The translations under genes were made by a program, and so were the position numbers. A DNA stretch of 64,000 nucleotides from Gemmata massiliana (GTDB lineage Bacteria > Planctomycetota > Planctomycetia > Gemmatales > Gemmataceae): NCBI GenBank assembly GCA_000531095.1, contig HG799462.1, positions 1,434,894 through 1,498,893 of the forward strand, given 5' to 3'. Under the pieces are notes generated by a model. The model had not been told where the DNA came from. It made no database searches and saw only the letters and a list, made by a program, of their open reading frames with translations. Below are positions 51,368 to 59,980 of this stretch, piece by piece (position 1 is the stretch's first letter; each line of letters starts with the position of its first letter).

Positions 51368-51512
51368 GGGTGCGCTCCCGGAGGTAATAGGTGCCGAGCA
51401 TCAAGAGCCCGCAGACGATCAGGGCCACGGGCCAGTACATCGCGGCCAGCCCGCCGAGCACCAGCGCCACGCCGAGGACCGCGAGCAGATCCCACAAGTC
51501 GAGTACGAGCAC
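51303..51512 (-). CDS. Small membrane protein overlapping the portal start
   Basis: 69 residues from a GTG at 51512 with GAGGTTCG upstream. Two hydrophobic helices (LLAVLGVALVLGGLAAMYWP and VALIVCGLLMLGTYYL) and an acidic tail. It overlaps the portal start by 65 bases in another frame and follows the terminase by nine bases. Function unknown. Confidence 0.55.
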   Translation of the reverse strand: MLVLDLWDLLAVLGVALVLGGLAAMYWPVALIVCGLLMLGTYYLRERTLAAEPTPPGADEPGHHGTESE

Positions 51513-51521
51513 GGTCGAACC

Positions 51522-53204
51522 TCAAATGAAGGTCACGGTCGGGGCACTGCTCCCCGGGTTCTCGATCACCCCGACCATCGCGTCGAGGGCCGCGGCCACG
51601 CCGTCGATGTTCTTCGCGGAGTTCGGGTCCGGTTTCTTCGGCGCGATGTTGTTGTTACGATCCCGGATCACTTCGCAGTGCCCGATCTGCCAGTCCATCA
51701 CGAGGTTCCCCGGGTGCTGAATGCTCCCGGCCCGCAACCGGCGCTCGAACTCGCACGCGAGCCCGGTCATCGTCATGATGTTCTGGCGCACCTCTTTGCG
51801 GTCCCCGACGACGCCGGGAACGGACGCCGTGCCGAGGGACTCACCCTCGTGGAGCGCCTGCGTCAGTTCGTTCGCGTAGTGCTCGTCGTAATAGAGGCAG
51901 TTCACGTTGAGCTGGTTCTCGGTGATCGCGGCCCGGAGGTCCGCCTTCACCCGGGAATAGTCCATCGTCCCGCCCGGGGTCAGGTTCAGGTGCCCCTCGG
52001 CGGCCCACGTCTCGAACGGGAACAGGTGCGCGCGTTCGCGGGCGGTCTGCTCCGGGAGCCAGAACACGGGCCAGATGCGCAGGCACTCGTCCCCGCCCTC
52101 GGGCCACGGGAACAGGAACACGGCCGCGTTCATGTCCAGTTTGCGGGCCGCATCGAACCCGAGGTAGCACGAGCGCCCGGCCAGGTCCGCGAGCGTGTAC
52201 CGCCGGGCGCCGCGCTCCCACGCGCGCTGGTCGAGCCACCGGGACACGGACCCGACCCAGATGTTGAGCCGCTCCTGCATGAAGATTGCGACCTTGCGCG
52301 GCTCGCTCTTGGAGCGCTCCCAGTCGGCGCGGAACTCGCTCGGCTTGATGAGCGCGCCCCACGCCGGGTTCGCAGCTCGCCCGTACTCGTCGAGGTGCTC
52401 GTCGATCTCGGTCGCGGTCGCCTTCTGCGGGGCCGCGTACTCGACGTGCAAGTAGTGCGGGTCGTTCTGACGGCCCGCGTTCACCTCGCGCCCGTACTTG
52501 CACCGGTTGAACCCGGCCGACGAGGGATCGGTACCGGCCGTTGAGAACGACGTCTGAAGGGGCTCCTTCCGGGAGATCCCGGCGCGCCCCACGGCTTCCA
52601 TCATCTGCTGATTGACGACGTGCATTTCGTCGATCGTGACCGAGCCGTTGTACCCGTGCTTCGAGTCGGCCCCGCGCTTGTTGTCGCCGGTCACCACCGA
52701 GAGAACCGAGTTGCTCGGGAGGTGCGAGATTTGGAGCGTGGTCTTGTTGATCTTGCAGTCGTCGTCGAGGGCTGGGGACATCAGAACCATGTTGATCGCG
52801 TGCGTCTGCGCGATGCGCGCTTGCGTCCCGTCGTGGGCCATCATGTACACCTTCTGGCCCGGCTCGTTGTCGCCGCACAGGAGGTACAGGTTGTAGGCCG
52901 CGGCGAGGGGCGACTTGCCGTTCTTCTTCGCCTTCCAGAGCCCCGCGTGCGTGAACCGGCGAATCCAACCGTCCCATTCGTCGGACCAACGCACCCACGA
53001 GAACAAACGCATCAGGAACTCGCGCTGCGCGGGGTACAGCTCGAGCGGTTGGCCCGCGCGATCGCCCTCGTACAGACAGCAGTTCCCTTCGATCCAGTTG
53101 CACACGAACTCGCCGCGCTCCCCGTCGAAACGCATCCCGGCCTTGGCCGCGCGTTCGTCCGCCTTGGTGCGAATCCAGTTCTTCGTGTCGCGGTCGATTA
53201 TCAA
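51522..53204 (-). CDS. terL: Terminase large subunit
   Basis: 560 residues. N-terminal ATPase: Walker A-type KAKKNGKS at 91-98 and Walker B SVTIDE at 188-193, with coupling motif FSTAG. C-terminal RNase H-like nuclease: GFDAARKLDMNAAVFLFPWP (first Asp), YYDEHYAN and a late Asp in KNIDGVAAALDAMVG. It is the motor that packages DNA into the prohead. Family Terminase_1-like, HK97-type. Confidence 0.92.
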   Translation of the reverse strand: MIIDRDTKNWIRTKADERAAKAGMRFDGERGEFVCNWIEGNCCLYEGDRAGQPLELYPAQREFLMRLFSWVRWSDEWDGWIRRFTHAGLWKAKKNGKSPLAAAYNLYLLCGDNEPGQKVYMMAHDGTQARIAQTHAINMVLMSPALDDDCKINKTTLQISHLPSNSVLSVVTGDNKRGADSKHGYNGSVTIDEMHVVNQQMMEAVGRAGISRKEPLQTSFSTAGTDPSSAGFNRCKYGREVNAGRQNDPHYLHVEYAAPQKATATEIDEHLDEYGRAANPAWGALIKPSEFRADWERSKSEPRKVAIFMQERLNIWVGSVSRWLDQRAWERGARRYTLADLAGRSCYLGFDAARKLDMNAAVFLFPWPEGGDECLRIWPVFWLPEQTARERAHLFPFETWAAEGHLNLTPGGTMDYSRVKADLRAAITENQLNVNCLYYDEHYANELTQALHEGESLGTASVPGVVGDRKEVRQNIMTMTGLACEFERRLRAGSIQHPGNLVMDWQIGHCEVIRDRNNNIAPKKPDPNSAKNIDGVAAALDAMVGVIENPGSSAPTVTFI

Positions 53205-53206
53205 GG

Positions 53207-53680
53207 TTACTTCCCCTTTTTCTTCGGCGGCCCGGCCTTATCGAGCGCGGTCTTCGGCCGGGTCGCGACCTTCGCTTTCGCCGGTCCGGTCGCCTCGACG
53301 TGCAGTTGCGCCCGGTCCGCGGGCGTCAGCCCGAAGCGCTTCGCCAACCGGTCGAACGTCGCCGCGGCCGTACTCGCCGCGTTCATCAGCCGACCGTATT
53401 CGAGCGTGCCCGGTTTGGCCTTATCGAGCACTTCGCCGACCCGCTGAATCCGAGCCCACCAACGACACAGTTCGGCGAGCTGCTCGGCGTCCCGGTCCCG
53501 GACTATGCCCGCGAGGACAGCAACGACCCGGTCCCAACACTGACCCGCCGGCCCGTTGAGATCGGCCGGCTTCACGGGCGATTGCACTGACGCCGAGTCG
53601 TCGGGCTTCACCCCGTGCCGATCGGCGCGATACGTCCCGTCGAGTACGTGCTTCTCGATCGGCTTCCGGTGTCGTCCCAT
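53207..53680 (-). CDS. terS: Terminase small subunit (P27 family-like)
   Basis: 157 residues from the ATG at 53680. It begins MGRHRKPIEKHVLDGTYRAD, the start typical of the P27 family, with a helical middle (AEQLAELCRWWARIQRVGEV, LMNAASTAAATFDRLAKRFG) and a Lys/Pro-rich end. It recognises phage DNA for packaging. It ends two bases before the large subunit. Confidence 0.78.
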   Translation of the reverse strand: MGRHRKPIEKHVLDGTYRADRHGVKPDDSASVQSPVKPADLNGPAGQCWDRVVAVLAGIVRDRDAEQLAELCRWWARIQRVGEVLDKAKPGTLEYGRLMNAASTAAATFDRLAKRFGLTPADRAQLHVEATGPAKAKVATRPKTALDKAGPPKKKGK

Positions 53681-53825
53681 CTCCCGAACACCTCTTTCGG
53701 GCCACCGTCCAGCCCCGCGCCGGACGAAAAATGCCTCAGAATTTCGCCACGAAATATGCGAAGGGGGCCATGCGGTACTTTCGCCTTTGGGGGATGTCGG
53801 CAAACCCCCTACCCTCTGCCAAGCG

Positions 53826-54152
53826 TCAGGGCGTAGCCCCTCGGTTCTTGGCGTGCCGGTCGCGTGCGGATCGTGAGTTGTGGCACGACGTGCAGAGCGA
53901 ACGGAAGTTGTCCTCGTCGTAACCACGCGGCCCCAACGGGCCGAGACCGTCGATGTGGTCCACACACGTTGCGGCCTGGACTCGTCCTCGTTCGGCGCAC
54001 AGCACACACGTCGGGTGTTGCTGCAAGTACAGTTTGGACACGCGCGACCAGCGCGAATCGTACCCGCGCTCGTGCCGTGTGCCCCGAACCGCATCTGTAG
54101 TACGCGGCCGGGGCTTCGGGTTGGGGCGGTACTGCTTGGGTCGGCTTGGCAT
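53826..54152 (-). CDS. HNH endonuclease
   Basis: 108 residues with an HNH/His-Me finger: CVLCAERG, then VDHIDGLGPL, DNFRSLCTSCHNSRSA (Cys pairs bind zinc; His/Asn/His form the site). Such genes adjoin terminases in HK97-like phages and are needed for packaging with the large subunit. The 145-base gap to the small subunit shows nothing else. Confidence 0.85.
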   Translation of the reverse strand: MPSRPKQYRPNPKPRPRTTDAVRGTRHERGYDSRWSRVSKLYLQQHPTCVLCAERGRVQAATCVDHIDGLGPLGPRGYDEDNFRSLCTSCHNSRSARDRHAKNRGATP

Positions 54153-54573
54153 TGCCGAATTCTACACAATAGATTATGCCAATTCGATATCGGAAATCGA
54201 TCGCAAATACCAATTGATCGAGAACGGACGTGCTCAGACTCGCCCCGTGCGGTAGGATGTGCGTGTTCTCGTGGTTGATTTAGCTCGTCGCTCTGCGACA
54301 GGCTGATGTTGCGTCAGCCGAGCACACTCCACCACACCCCGCGCGGGGAACGCTGTTCCAGCAACGCTTTCGGACACCATGTTAACGATCCGGTGGTGTT
54401 CTGGGGCAACCTCGCCAGCCGCGGTTCCACCACCGGATCGTTAACATGGTGTCCGGCGTTGCCGTGAGCGTTCCGCGCTCCAGGTCGAGAAGTAGACACC
54501 ACGTGAACAGAGCGGGCCAGGGAGCAATCCCTGGCCCGTGTCGTTTCACGATTTAGAGCGATTCGTACCGCCG
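54153..54573. other. Gene-free stretch with large palindrome
   Basis: About 420 bases between the HNH gene and the C-terminal-module genes, with lower GC in its left part. It holds the nested palindrome at 54347-54474 and no convincing frame. It may carry a packaging site or promoter for the late genes, but no consensus is clear. Confidence 0.5.
54347..54474. repeat. Nested palindrome, MITE-like
   Basis: Three nested inverted arms: GGAACGC/GCGTTCC (54347-54353, 54468-54474), GCAACGC/GCGTTGC (54361-54367, 54456-54462) and a perfect 27-base arm (54371-54397, 54429-54455) that includes GTTAAC. The centre is 31 bases. Very stable as a hairpin; it could be a miniature transposable element or a strong transcriptional stop. 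Confidence 0.75.
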
Positions 54574-55713
54574 CTATTCCTTCCCGAGCACCAGATCCAC
54601 GACCCAGCACCCGCGCACGTGTGGCCCCGGGCCGCGGCAGTGGTCGAGCACGTCGGCGCGGTCGCACCCTGCGTCCTGAAGCGCGTCCGCTAGGATCGGC
54701 ATCGCGGAGAAGTCGCGGGACTCGTACATCTGGGACGCGAGTGCGACTGCGGTGGAGCTGCGCCAGGAGGGGGAGAAGGTGACGGGACGGAACGGGTTAC
54801 CGAAGATGTCGCGGAACATGTCGGCATGGATGCCGTCCTGCCGCGCTTTTTCAGCCACGTCCGCGCTCTTCGGGCGGCGCTCATCGAGTACCCCGGCGGC
54901 GGCCCAGGCGCTGTAGTGCGCTGCGGCAGCGGCACCGCCCATCCAGCTCACCGGCGAGCCGTGGAAGGGGCGGGTGCCGACCGCGAACCGAACCGCGTTG
55001 ACGGCCGTCCCGAAGTCGTCGTTGACCTTCTGCTCGTGGGCGCGGGCCACCGCCACCACATCGCCGGCGGGCGCTTGACCAGCGAGGAACTGATCGAGCA
55101 CCTTCAGGGCCGTTCGGGTCTCGGCGAGGTGCAGGTGCTTGCTGATCCGGAGGCAGCATGCGCAGGCAAATAGCCGAGCCTTTCGCTCATTTGCGGACCG
55201 GCGCAGGATCAGGTCGTGGATCAGAACACGCGCGTCTGCGCACGCCAGCCACTCCGCTTCGGTCCGGGGGCGCCCTCCGAAACGGCCCACAAGAGAGCCG
55301 CGCGGCGCCCCGCGCTCGCGCCGGGTCGCGCGAGGTCCGGAAGGGGAGTCGCCAGGGCGGTACAGCTCACAGCGCTGCCAGTCGTACACCGAGAACCCGA
55401 GCGCGGTCGCCGCCTCGATGACGAATGGCAGGACGGTCGCGATGTGGCCGCGGAGCAGGCCGAAGTTCGTCGCCCGCGTAAAGCCCTTCCAGCCGCGCGG
55501 ACATTCCCCCCACACACACTCGCAGCCGCCGGTCTGCTCGCGCGGCAAGTGCCCGACGCACGGGTAGCGAGCTGTCAGGTAGTCGATCAACATCTCGAAC
55601 GCGCCCGGGTCCGGTTCCGGCTCGTCGGTCAGCGGCGCGACCAGATCCCAGGCGTCCGCCCCCTCCGCCCCCTCGGGCAAGGTTGCGTTGCAGATGGCAA
55701 ACGTGTAGCTCAT
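54574..55713 (-). CDS. Two-domain Gemmata-type protein with shared C-terminal module (1 of 3)
   Basis: 379 residues from the ATG at 55713. An N-terminal domain (MSYTFAICNATLPEGAEGAD ... ATALGFSVYDWQ) resembles a small domain common in Gemmata. Next is PRTEAEWLACADARVLIHDL with Cys-rich LFACACCLRISKHL. The C-terminal module of about 60 residues is YESRDFSAMPILADALQDAG, VLDHCRGPGPHVRGCWVVDL, ending VLGKE. The same C-terminus ends the next two upstream genes. Functions unknown. Confidence 0.65.
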   Translation of the reverse strand: MSYTFAICNATLPEGAEGADAWDLVAPLTDEPEPDPGAFEMLIDYLTARYPCVGHLPREQTGGCECVWGECPRGWKGFTRATNFGLLRGHIATVLPFVIEAATALGFSVYDWQRCELYRPGDSPSGPRATRRERGAPRGSLVGRFGGRPRTEAEWLACADARVLIHDLILRRSANERKARLFACACCLRISKHLHLAETRTALKVLDQFLAGQAPAGDVVAVARAHEQKVNDDFGTAVNAVRFAVGTRPFHGSPVSWMGGAAAAAHYSAWAAAGVLDERRPKSADVAEKARQDGIHADMFRDIFGNPFRPVTFSPSWRSSTAVALASQMYESRDFSAMPILADALQDAGCDRADVLDHCRGPGPHVRGCWVVDLVLGKE

Positions 55714-55830
55714 GAGACGCGACGGGCTCCGATGCCGAATGACCCAGCTCACCTGCACCGCCCCTTCCAAGGAGCGATGCGTCCCAAGTTAGCCGGCGGT
55801 GTCAGGTGCAGCGCCGGGTTCGGCTTGATG

Positions 55831-56496
55831 CTACTCCTTACCGAGAACCAAGTCCACGACCCAGCACCCGCGCACGTGCGGTCCCTCGTCCCGGCAGTGA
55901 TCGAGCACGTCGGCGCTACCGCAACCCGCGTCCTGGAGCGCATCGGCCAGGATCGGCATCGCAGAGAAATCACGCGACTCGTACATCTGGGACGCGAGTG
56001 ACACGACCGTATCGGTCCTCCACTGCGCGTCGAAAGGCTCGGTCGGTCGCGTGTGCCCGCAGTGGGAGCACGTGGTGCCGTCCCAGCGGTACACGAACCC
56101 GCAATGGGGGCAGCCCCCGACGTGCCCCCACTTCTCACGGGCGCAGGTCGGGTACTTTAGCCAGCCGCAGCGCGCGCACTCCGCCCACCCCGAGAGGCTC
56201 AACTCGACCCGGCAGGCCGGGCACGGTGGCGCGGTCGGCCGGCGGGGCTCGACCCGCGGGGCCGTGCGGGCATCGGACTCGACCCCAAACCAATCCAACG
56301 GCGCGCCCGCTTGGACCGTGCTAATCTGGGCAAACGCTCGCCACAGCCCGCCGCACCCGCGACACCGGACTAACCAGTCCAGGCACGCTCCACCTGAGCC
56401 GCGCGGGTTCCCCGTTTCGTAGTGCTCAAACTCCGCATCCCCGCACTGCGGACAGGACTCAGGAGCCCGCTTCCGGAGGTTACGCATATCGGTCAT
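55831..56496 (-). CDS. Zinc-ribbon protein with shared C-terminal module (2 of 3)
   Basis: 221 residues. Four Cys-pair motifs (CPQCGD, CRGCGG, CPACRV / CARCGW and CPHCGF / CSHCGH) make several zinc ribbons, followed by the shared module (ASQMYESRDFSAMPILADAL ... VLGKE). The N-terminal part is unlike that of its two neighbours, so the module appears fused to different fronts. Confidence 0.6.
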   Translation of the reverse strand: MTDMRNLRKRAPESCPQCGDAEFEHYETGNPRGSGGACLDWLVRCRGCGGLWRAFAQISTVQAGAPLDWFGVESDARTAPRVEPRRPTAPPCPACRVELSLSGWAECARCGWLKYPTCAREKWGHVGGCPHCGFVYRWDGTTCSHCGHTRPTEPFDAQWRTDTVVSLASQMYESRDFSAMPILADALQDAGCGSADVLDHCRDEGPHVRGCWVVDLVLGKE

Positions 56497-56505
56497 CGGT
56501 CGCCC

Positions 56506-57198
56506 TCATTCCTTGCCGAGCACCAGGTCCACAACCCAGCATCCACGCACGTGCGGCCCCGAACTGTGGCAATGATCGAGCACGTCGGCGCTGTCGCATC
56601 CCGCGTCTTGGAGCGCGTCGGCCAAGATCGGCATCGCGCCGAAGTCACGCGACTCGTACATCTGCGACGCCAGCGCGACCGCGGTCGAGGTGCGCCAGGA
56701 CGGGGAGAATGCTACCTGGCGGAGCGGGTTTCCAGCGATGTCTTTAAGCAGCCACACGCCCTCCCGCTGCACCTGCGCAACCTCCGCGTAATGCCGCTTA
56801 GCCCACTCGCGGATTCCACTCTCCCCCATACGCGACTGCACAAGTTCAACGCTCACCTCGTGGTGTGTAGCAAACAGCTGGCTCCAGAACTCGGCCGGGC
56901 AAATGATGCCGAGCATGAAGTTGCGAGCGGCGCGGATCGCGTTCCGAGTTCCGCAGCTCATCTCGTGCTGTCTGCCGAACGGCGTCCGCCACGCATCTAC
57001 TGTCAACTCACCCTCGCCTTGCCGGGGGAACAGCGGGAGGTCTTGCCGGCAAGTCGGGCAGAACTGGTCGAACAGAAGCCGCGGCAGGTAGGCATCAAGG
57101 AACAGGAACATCCGCCGCTCATTAGGCGACCCGCGGAGGATCGATAGCGGAGAGACGTGTTCGATCGAGTCCAGCGCCAGCCATTCCGCTTCGGTCAT
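56506..57198 (-). CDS. Gemmata-type protein with shared C-terminal module (3 of 3)
   Basis: 230 residues from the ATG at 57198, beginning MTEAEWLALDSIEHVSPLSI and LRGSPNERRMFLFLDAYLPR, like a large Gemmata family, then CPTCRQDLPLF, a helical part and FSPSWRTSTAVALASQMYES with the shared module ending VLGKE. It is separated by nine bases from the next gene, so probably one transcript. Confidence 0.62.
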   Translation of the reverse strand: MTEAEWLALDSIEHVSPLSILRGSPNERRMFLFLDAYLPRLLFDQFCPTCRQDLPLFPRQGEGELTVDAWRTPFGRQHEMSCGTRNAIRAARNFMLGIICPAEFWSQLFATHHEVSVELVQSRMGESGIREWAKRHYAEVAQVQREGVWLLKDIAGNPLRQVAFSPSWRTSTAVALASQMYESRDFGAMPILADALQDAGCDSADVLDHCHSSGPHVRGCWVVDLVLGKE

Positions 57199-57599
57199 CG
57201 GTTGCCCTCTGGAACCGCTCCCAGCATGACCGTTCCGGCGCCCGGTGCAAGCCCGTATCCCCGCCATCCGCTACTCTGTGTGCGAGCCCGACTGTTCCCC
57301 GTGGGGTGTCACCTAGGTCGGGATGGGGAAGGACCCATAAAATCGATAATCGAAAGAATGTCAAGCGGGAGAAGCCCTGACCGCTGCTCGTGCGACAGGT
57401 TGCGAGACCAAAAAGCATTGCGGATGAGGTTGATGCCAGGTGATTTTAGGTGCAGTTGATCACGCACCTGAGTCAGGTTCAGCGATCGGCTCGGCATGCA
57501 GTGCTCATTTGCCGAACGTCACGCGGTTAGCGGCTGCCGTAGCGTCGGACAGAGTGGGAAGCAGCCCTCCGCGAAAGCTGCCTCAGTGACACCTGCCGA
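57199..57599. other. Gap between module genes and ABC-3C operon
   Basis: About 400 bases of lower GC. A 62-codon frame on the minus strand (57309-57497, MPSRSLNLTQVRDQLHLKSP) has possible coding character but no ribosome site, and may be a gene remnant. No clear terminator. Confidence 0.4.
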
Positions 57600-59474
57600 T
57601 CAAAACGGCGGAAAAAGACCCTTACGGTTTGAAATCGGCGGATCATTGAACCGAATGTGATTGATCTCTGTATCGAGGTGAGCCGGCGGCTCCTTGTTGT
57701 CAAAGATCACGATTTGCCGATCAGAGTAGTTACGAGCAAGGTGTGTGAAAAACGCTGTCAGAATGTCGTCTGATACTTGCTCTTCATCTTCCTCTTCTTC
57801 CTCGTCAGCCTTCTTGTTGTCTCGCTTTGTAGTCAGCGGCGAATCCAGAACCACGAATCCGGGATGGGGCAGGCCCTTCGAGAAGCAATAATCCATCAGC
57901 CCGATGATGAATGCTGAGCTGATAATCGCTCGCACGGCCTTTCCAAATGAGTCGCGTTCTTCCCCGGAAATCAGGATATCCGTGGTCGCCTCATTGAAAG
58001 TGACTTCTAGCGGAGGGTCGGTATAGTTCCATTTCCACTTCTCCAAAAGCCCCTTTACCGTGTCGCAGAACCCCTTGACCGCATCGCTGTCAAAATCTGT
58101 CTTTTCTCCTGTTGGAAGTGCAACCGAAGGCTCGGCCTCCGTACCGGGTATCTGCCGCAGTAGTTCAGACTTCCGCAAACGCAGTGCCCGCCTCTCTGCC
58201 AATGGGCCGAGGGCGGTGAAGGTGTCGGTAAGTTGAACACGTGATTTCTCAACCAGCTCCTGTTGAGCCTTTGCCCCGCGACGCAAATTCTCTAGCGACT
58301 CTGACAGCTCTTTCTCGCTCGAAGAAGCCTCCCGATAGTCGTCGCGTGACTTATCCAGCGTAATTGTCAGGTCATGCTCCAACTGGCGGATCTTCGCGGC
58401 TTCGACTTTCGCGCCTTCGACAATCTTCTGGAGATATTCCTTTGATTGGTCCCCAGTGGCGACGCTATTTGTGCCATCAAAGGACTGAAGACATGTGGGG
58501 CATGAAACCGTGTTTAGTTGATCCAGAAGGAAGGCGGTCTCGGATACCGCTTCGAGTCTCTTCAGATCAGTTTGGTAGTACCGCTGAAGCAACTCCAGCC
58601 TGACGCTGATTTCACGTGAGACCTTCGTCTTTGCCCTTGATTCAGTCAGTTCGTGCTGCACCGTCTCGATCTGCGACAACGCTTCTTGGAGAGCGACAGC
58701 CGCTTCGTTCGCCGTGATCGTGAAGTCCTGCGCTCGTTTGGCGATTTGCTCGGCCTCATCCTGCGATCCATCAAATGCCGGCAACGCCTTGAGCTGCTCC
58801 TCAATCCTTCCCACTTCTTGAAGGATGAATTCCCGTACCGCAGCCGATAGCTCCGGCTCTTCCGCCTTCTTCTCAGCGGCTTTGGGCGGGTTCTTTCTTG
58901 CCCCAATCATGTGGGCGAACATGTCGCCCTCAGCGGGCCAGCTGGTCGCCTGCTCGGTCCTGCCCGTTGATCTTTCTGCGATAATCCGCAACTCGTCGAT
59001 CAGTATCAAATGGGCCATGTACCGAATGGTCAGGGCGTTCATATCACCAGGAGTCTGGCTGGCTCGGAGCATCGCCGGTTCGATCCCAAAGGCCGTCAAC
59101 CAATAGCTGGAGATGCTCTCTTTTTTTGCTCCGTGGGTCTTCGCGAGCTTGGCCCAAGAATCCTCCGGCACATCCTCGTCTATACCGTGAAGCGGAAGGT
59201 AATACGCTTCCGTCGTTTCAAATTCACGACTCACGGCCCCGCGTTGCTTGTCGCCGATCGTGAAGTAGATCGTCGCAAAGGTGTACCCGGTCGAATGCCT
59301 GTTCTTTTTCGGCGCCTTCGTCTTCCCAAGCAAGAAGTCGATGCACTTGAAGGCGTAGGTCTTCCCGCGGTTCTCGATCCCAGAAATCACGTTGAGTCCT
59401 TTTTTGAACTCAAGCGATGCTGTTGGAAGCGTTCCGTTGGTGATGTCCAGCCTTGCTAGGGCAACGCGATTCAT
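57600..59474 (-). CDS. ABC-3C system ATPase (SMC/Rad50-like)
   Basis: 624 residues. N-terminal Walker A GIENRGKT (32-39), then a coiled-coil region (about 205-430) with CPTC at 325-328 at its apex, like a Rad50 zinc hook. The C-terminal half has SGEERDSFGKAVRAIISSAF and Walker B VVLDSPL (541-547). An acidic Glu/Asp run (KADEEEEEDEEQ) follows. The ATG at 59474 has GGAGGAGG upstream and overlaps the previous stop (ATGA). In ABC-three-component systems this protein is the sensor/switch ATPase. The DNA has visibly lower GC than its surroundings, suggesting transfer. Confidence 0.8.
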   Translation of the reverse strand: MNRVALARLDITNGTLPTASLEFKKGLNVISGIENRGKTYAFKCIDFLLGKTKAPKKNRHSTGYTFATIYFTIGDKQRGAVSREFETTEAYYLPLHGIDEDVPEDSWAKLAKTHGAKKESISSYWLTAFGIEPAMLRASQTPGDMNALTIRYMAHLILIDELRIIAERSTGRTEQATSWPAEGDMFAHMIGARKNPPKAAEKKAEEPELSAAVREFILQEVGRIEEQLKALPAFDGSQDEAEQIAKRAQDFTITANEAAVALQEALSQIETVQHELTESRAKTKVSREISVRLELLQRYYQTDLKRLEAVSETAFLLDQLNTVSCPTCLQSFDGTNSVATGDQSKEYLQKIVEGAKVEAAKIRQLEHDLTITLDKSRDDYREASSSEKELSESLENLRRGAKAQQELVEKSRVQLTDTFTALGPLAERRALRLRKSELLRQIPGTEAEPSVALPTGEKTDFDSDAVKGFCDTVKGLLEKWKWNYTDPPLEVTFNEATTDILISGEERDSFGKAVRAIISSAFIIGLMDYCFSKGLPHPGFVVLDSPLTTKRDNKKADEEEEEDEEQVSDDILTAFFTHLARNYSDRQIVIFDNKEPPAHLDTEINHIRFNDPPISNRKGLFPPF

Positions 59475-59980
59475 TCTCCCTCCTCCCACCGCCGAAGAAG
59501 GGACTCGTTCACCATCTCGCCGCCCCAGTCGCTGAGATGGCTCATGGCAAAATCAACCAGCCGTTCATTTGTGTAGCTGCCAAAAGTCTCTGCCACCCAC
59601 CCGGCACGTTCACGAAGCTCCCTCGCGTACCCACTTTCGAGAAAGTCCAGAAACGGCTTTGTCAGCGCGGTCGCGCAGTAGCCAATACCCGCGTCGTCGA
59701 ACGTCACCGTCGCCAGCTCTTTCGACACGATCAGGAGAAGCCCGTCGAGGATCATCTGCCGACGAACAAGCAATTCTCCCGACCGGTGCGGTGTCCGTGG
59801 GTGAAGGCTCTTCGGGCCATCTGGTGCGTCATCCGAATGGACGAGCAGGTAGTCGTAAACGACAAGCCGACCTAGATCGCAGACCGAAGCCCCGGAAGCC
59901 TCTAACAGTACGAGCATGCGAAGCCCCGTTTCTACGGGGCTGTTGAATGGGCTGGGGGCGAATTCCTTTCGTTTAGCCAT
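59471..59980 (-). CDS. ABC-3C system middle component
   Basis: 169 residues. FNSPVETGLRMLVLLEASGA, VCDLGRLVVYDYLLVHSDDA and PHRSGELLVRRQMILDGLLL are the characteristic start of the small middle components of ABC-3C systems (winged-helix-like linker proteins). It overlaps the upstream effector by eight bases and the ATPase by four, so the three are translated as one unit. Confidence 0.78.
   Translation of the reverse strand: MAKRKEFAPSPFNSPVETGLRMLVLLEASGASVCDLGRLVVYDYLLVHSDDAPDGPKSLHPRTPHRSGELLVRRQMILDGLLLIVSKELATVTFDDAGIGYCATALTKPFLDFLESGYARELRERAGWVAETFGSYTNERLVDFAMSHLSDWGGEMVNESLLRRWEEGE

Noticed and set aside
57309-57497. A 62-residue gene
   Set aside because: No ribosome site, no partner and no recognisable motif; noted only as a possible remnant.
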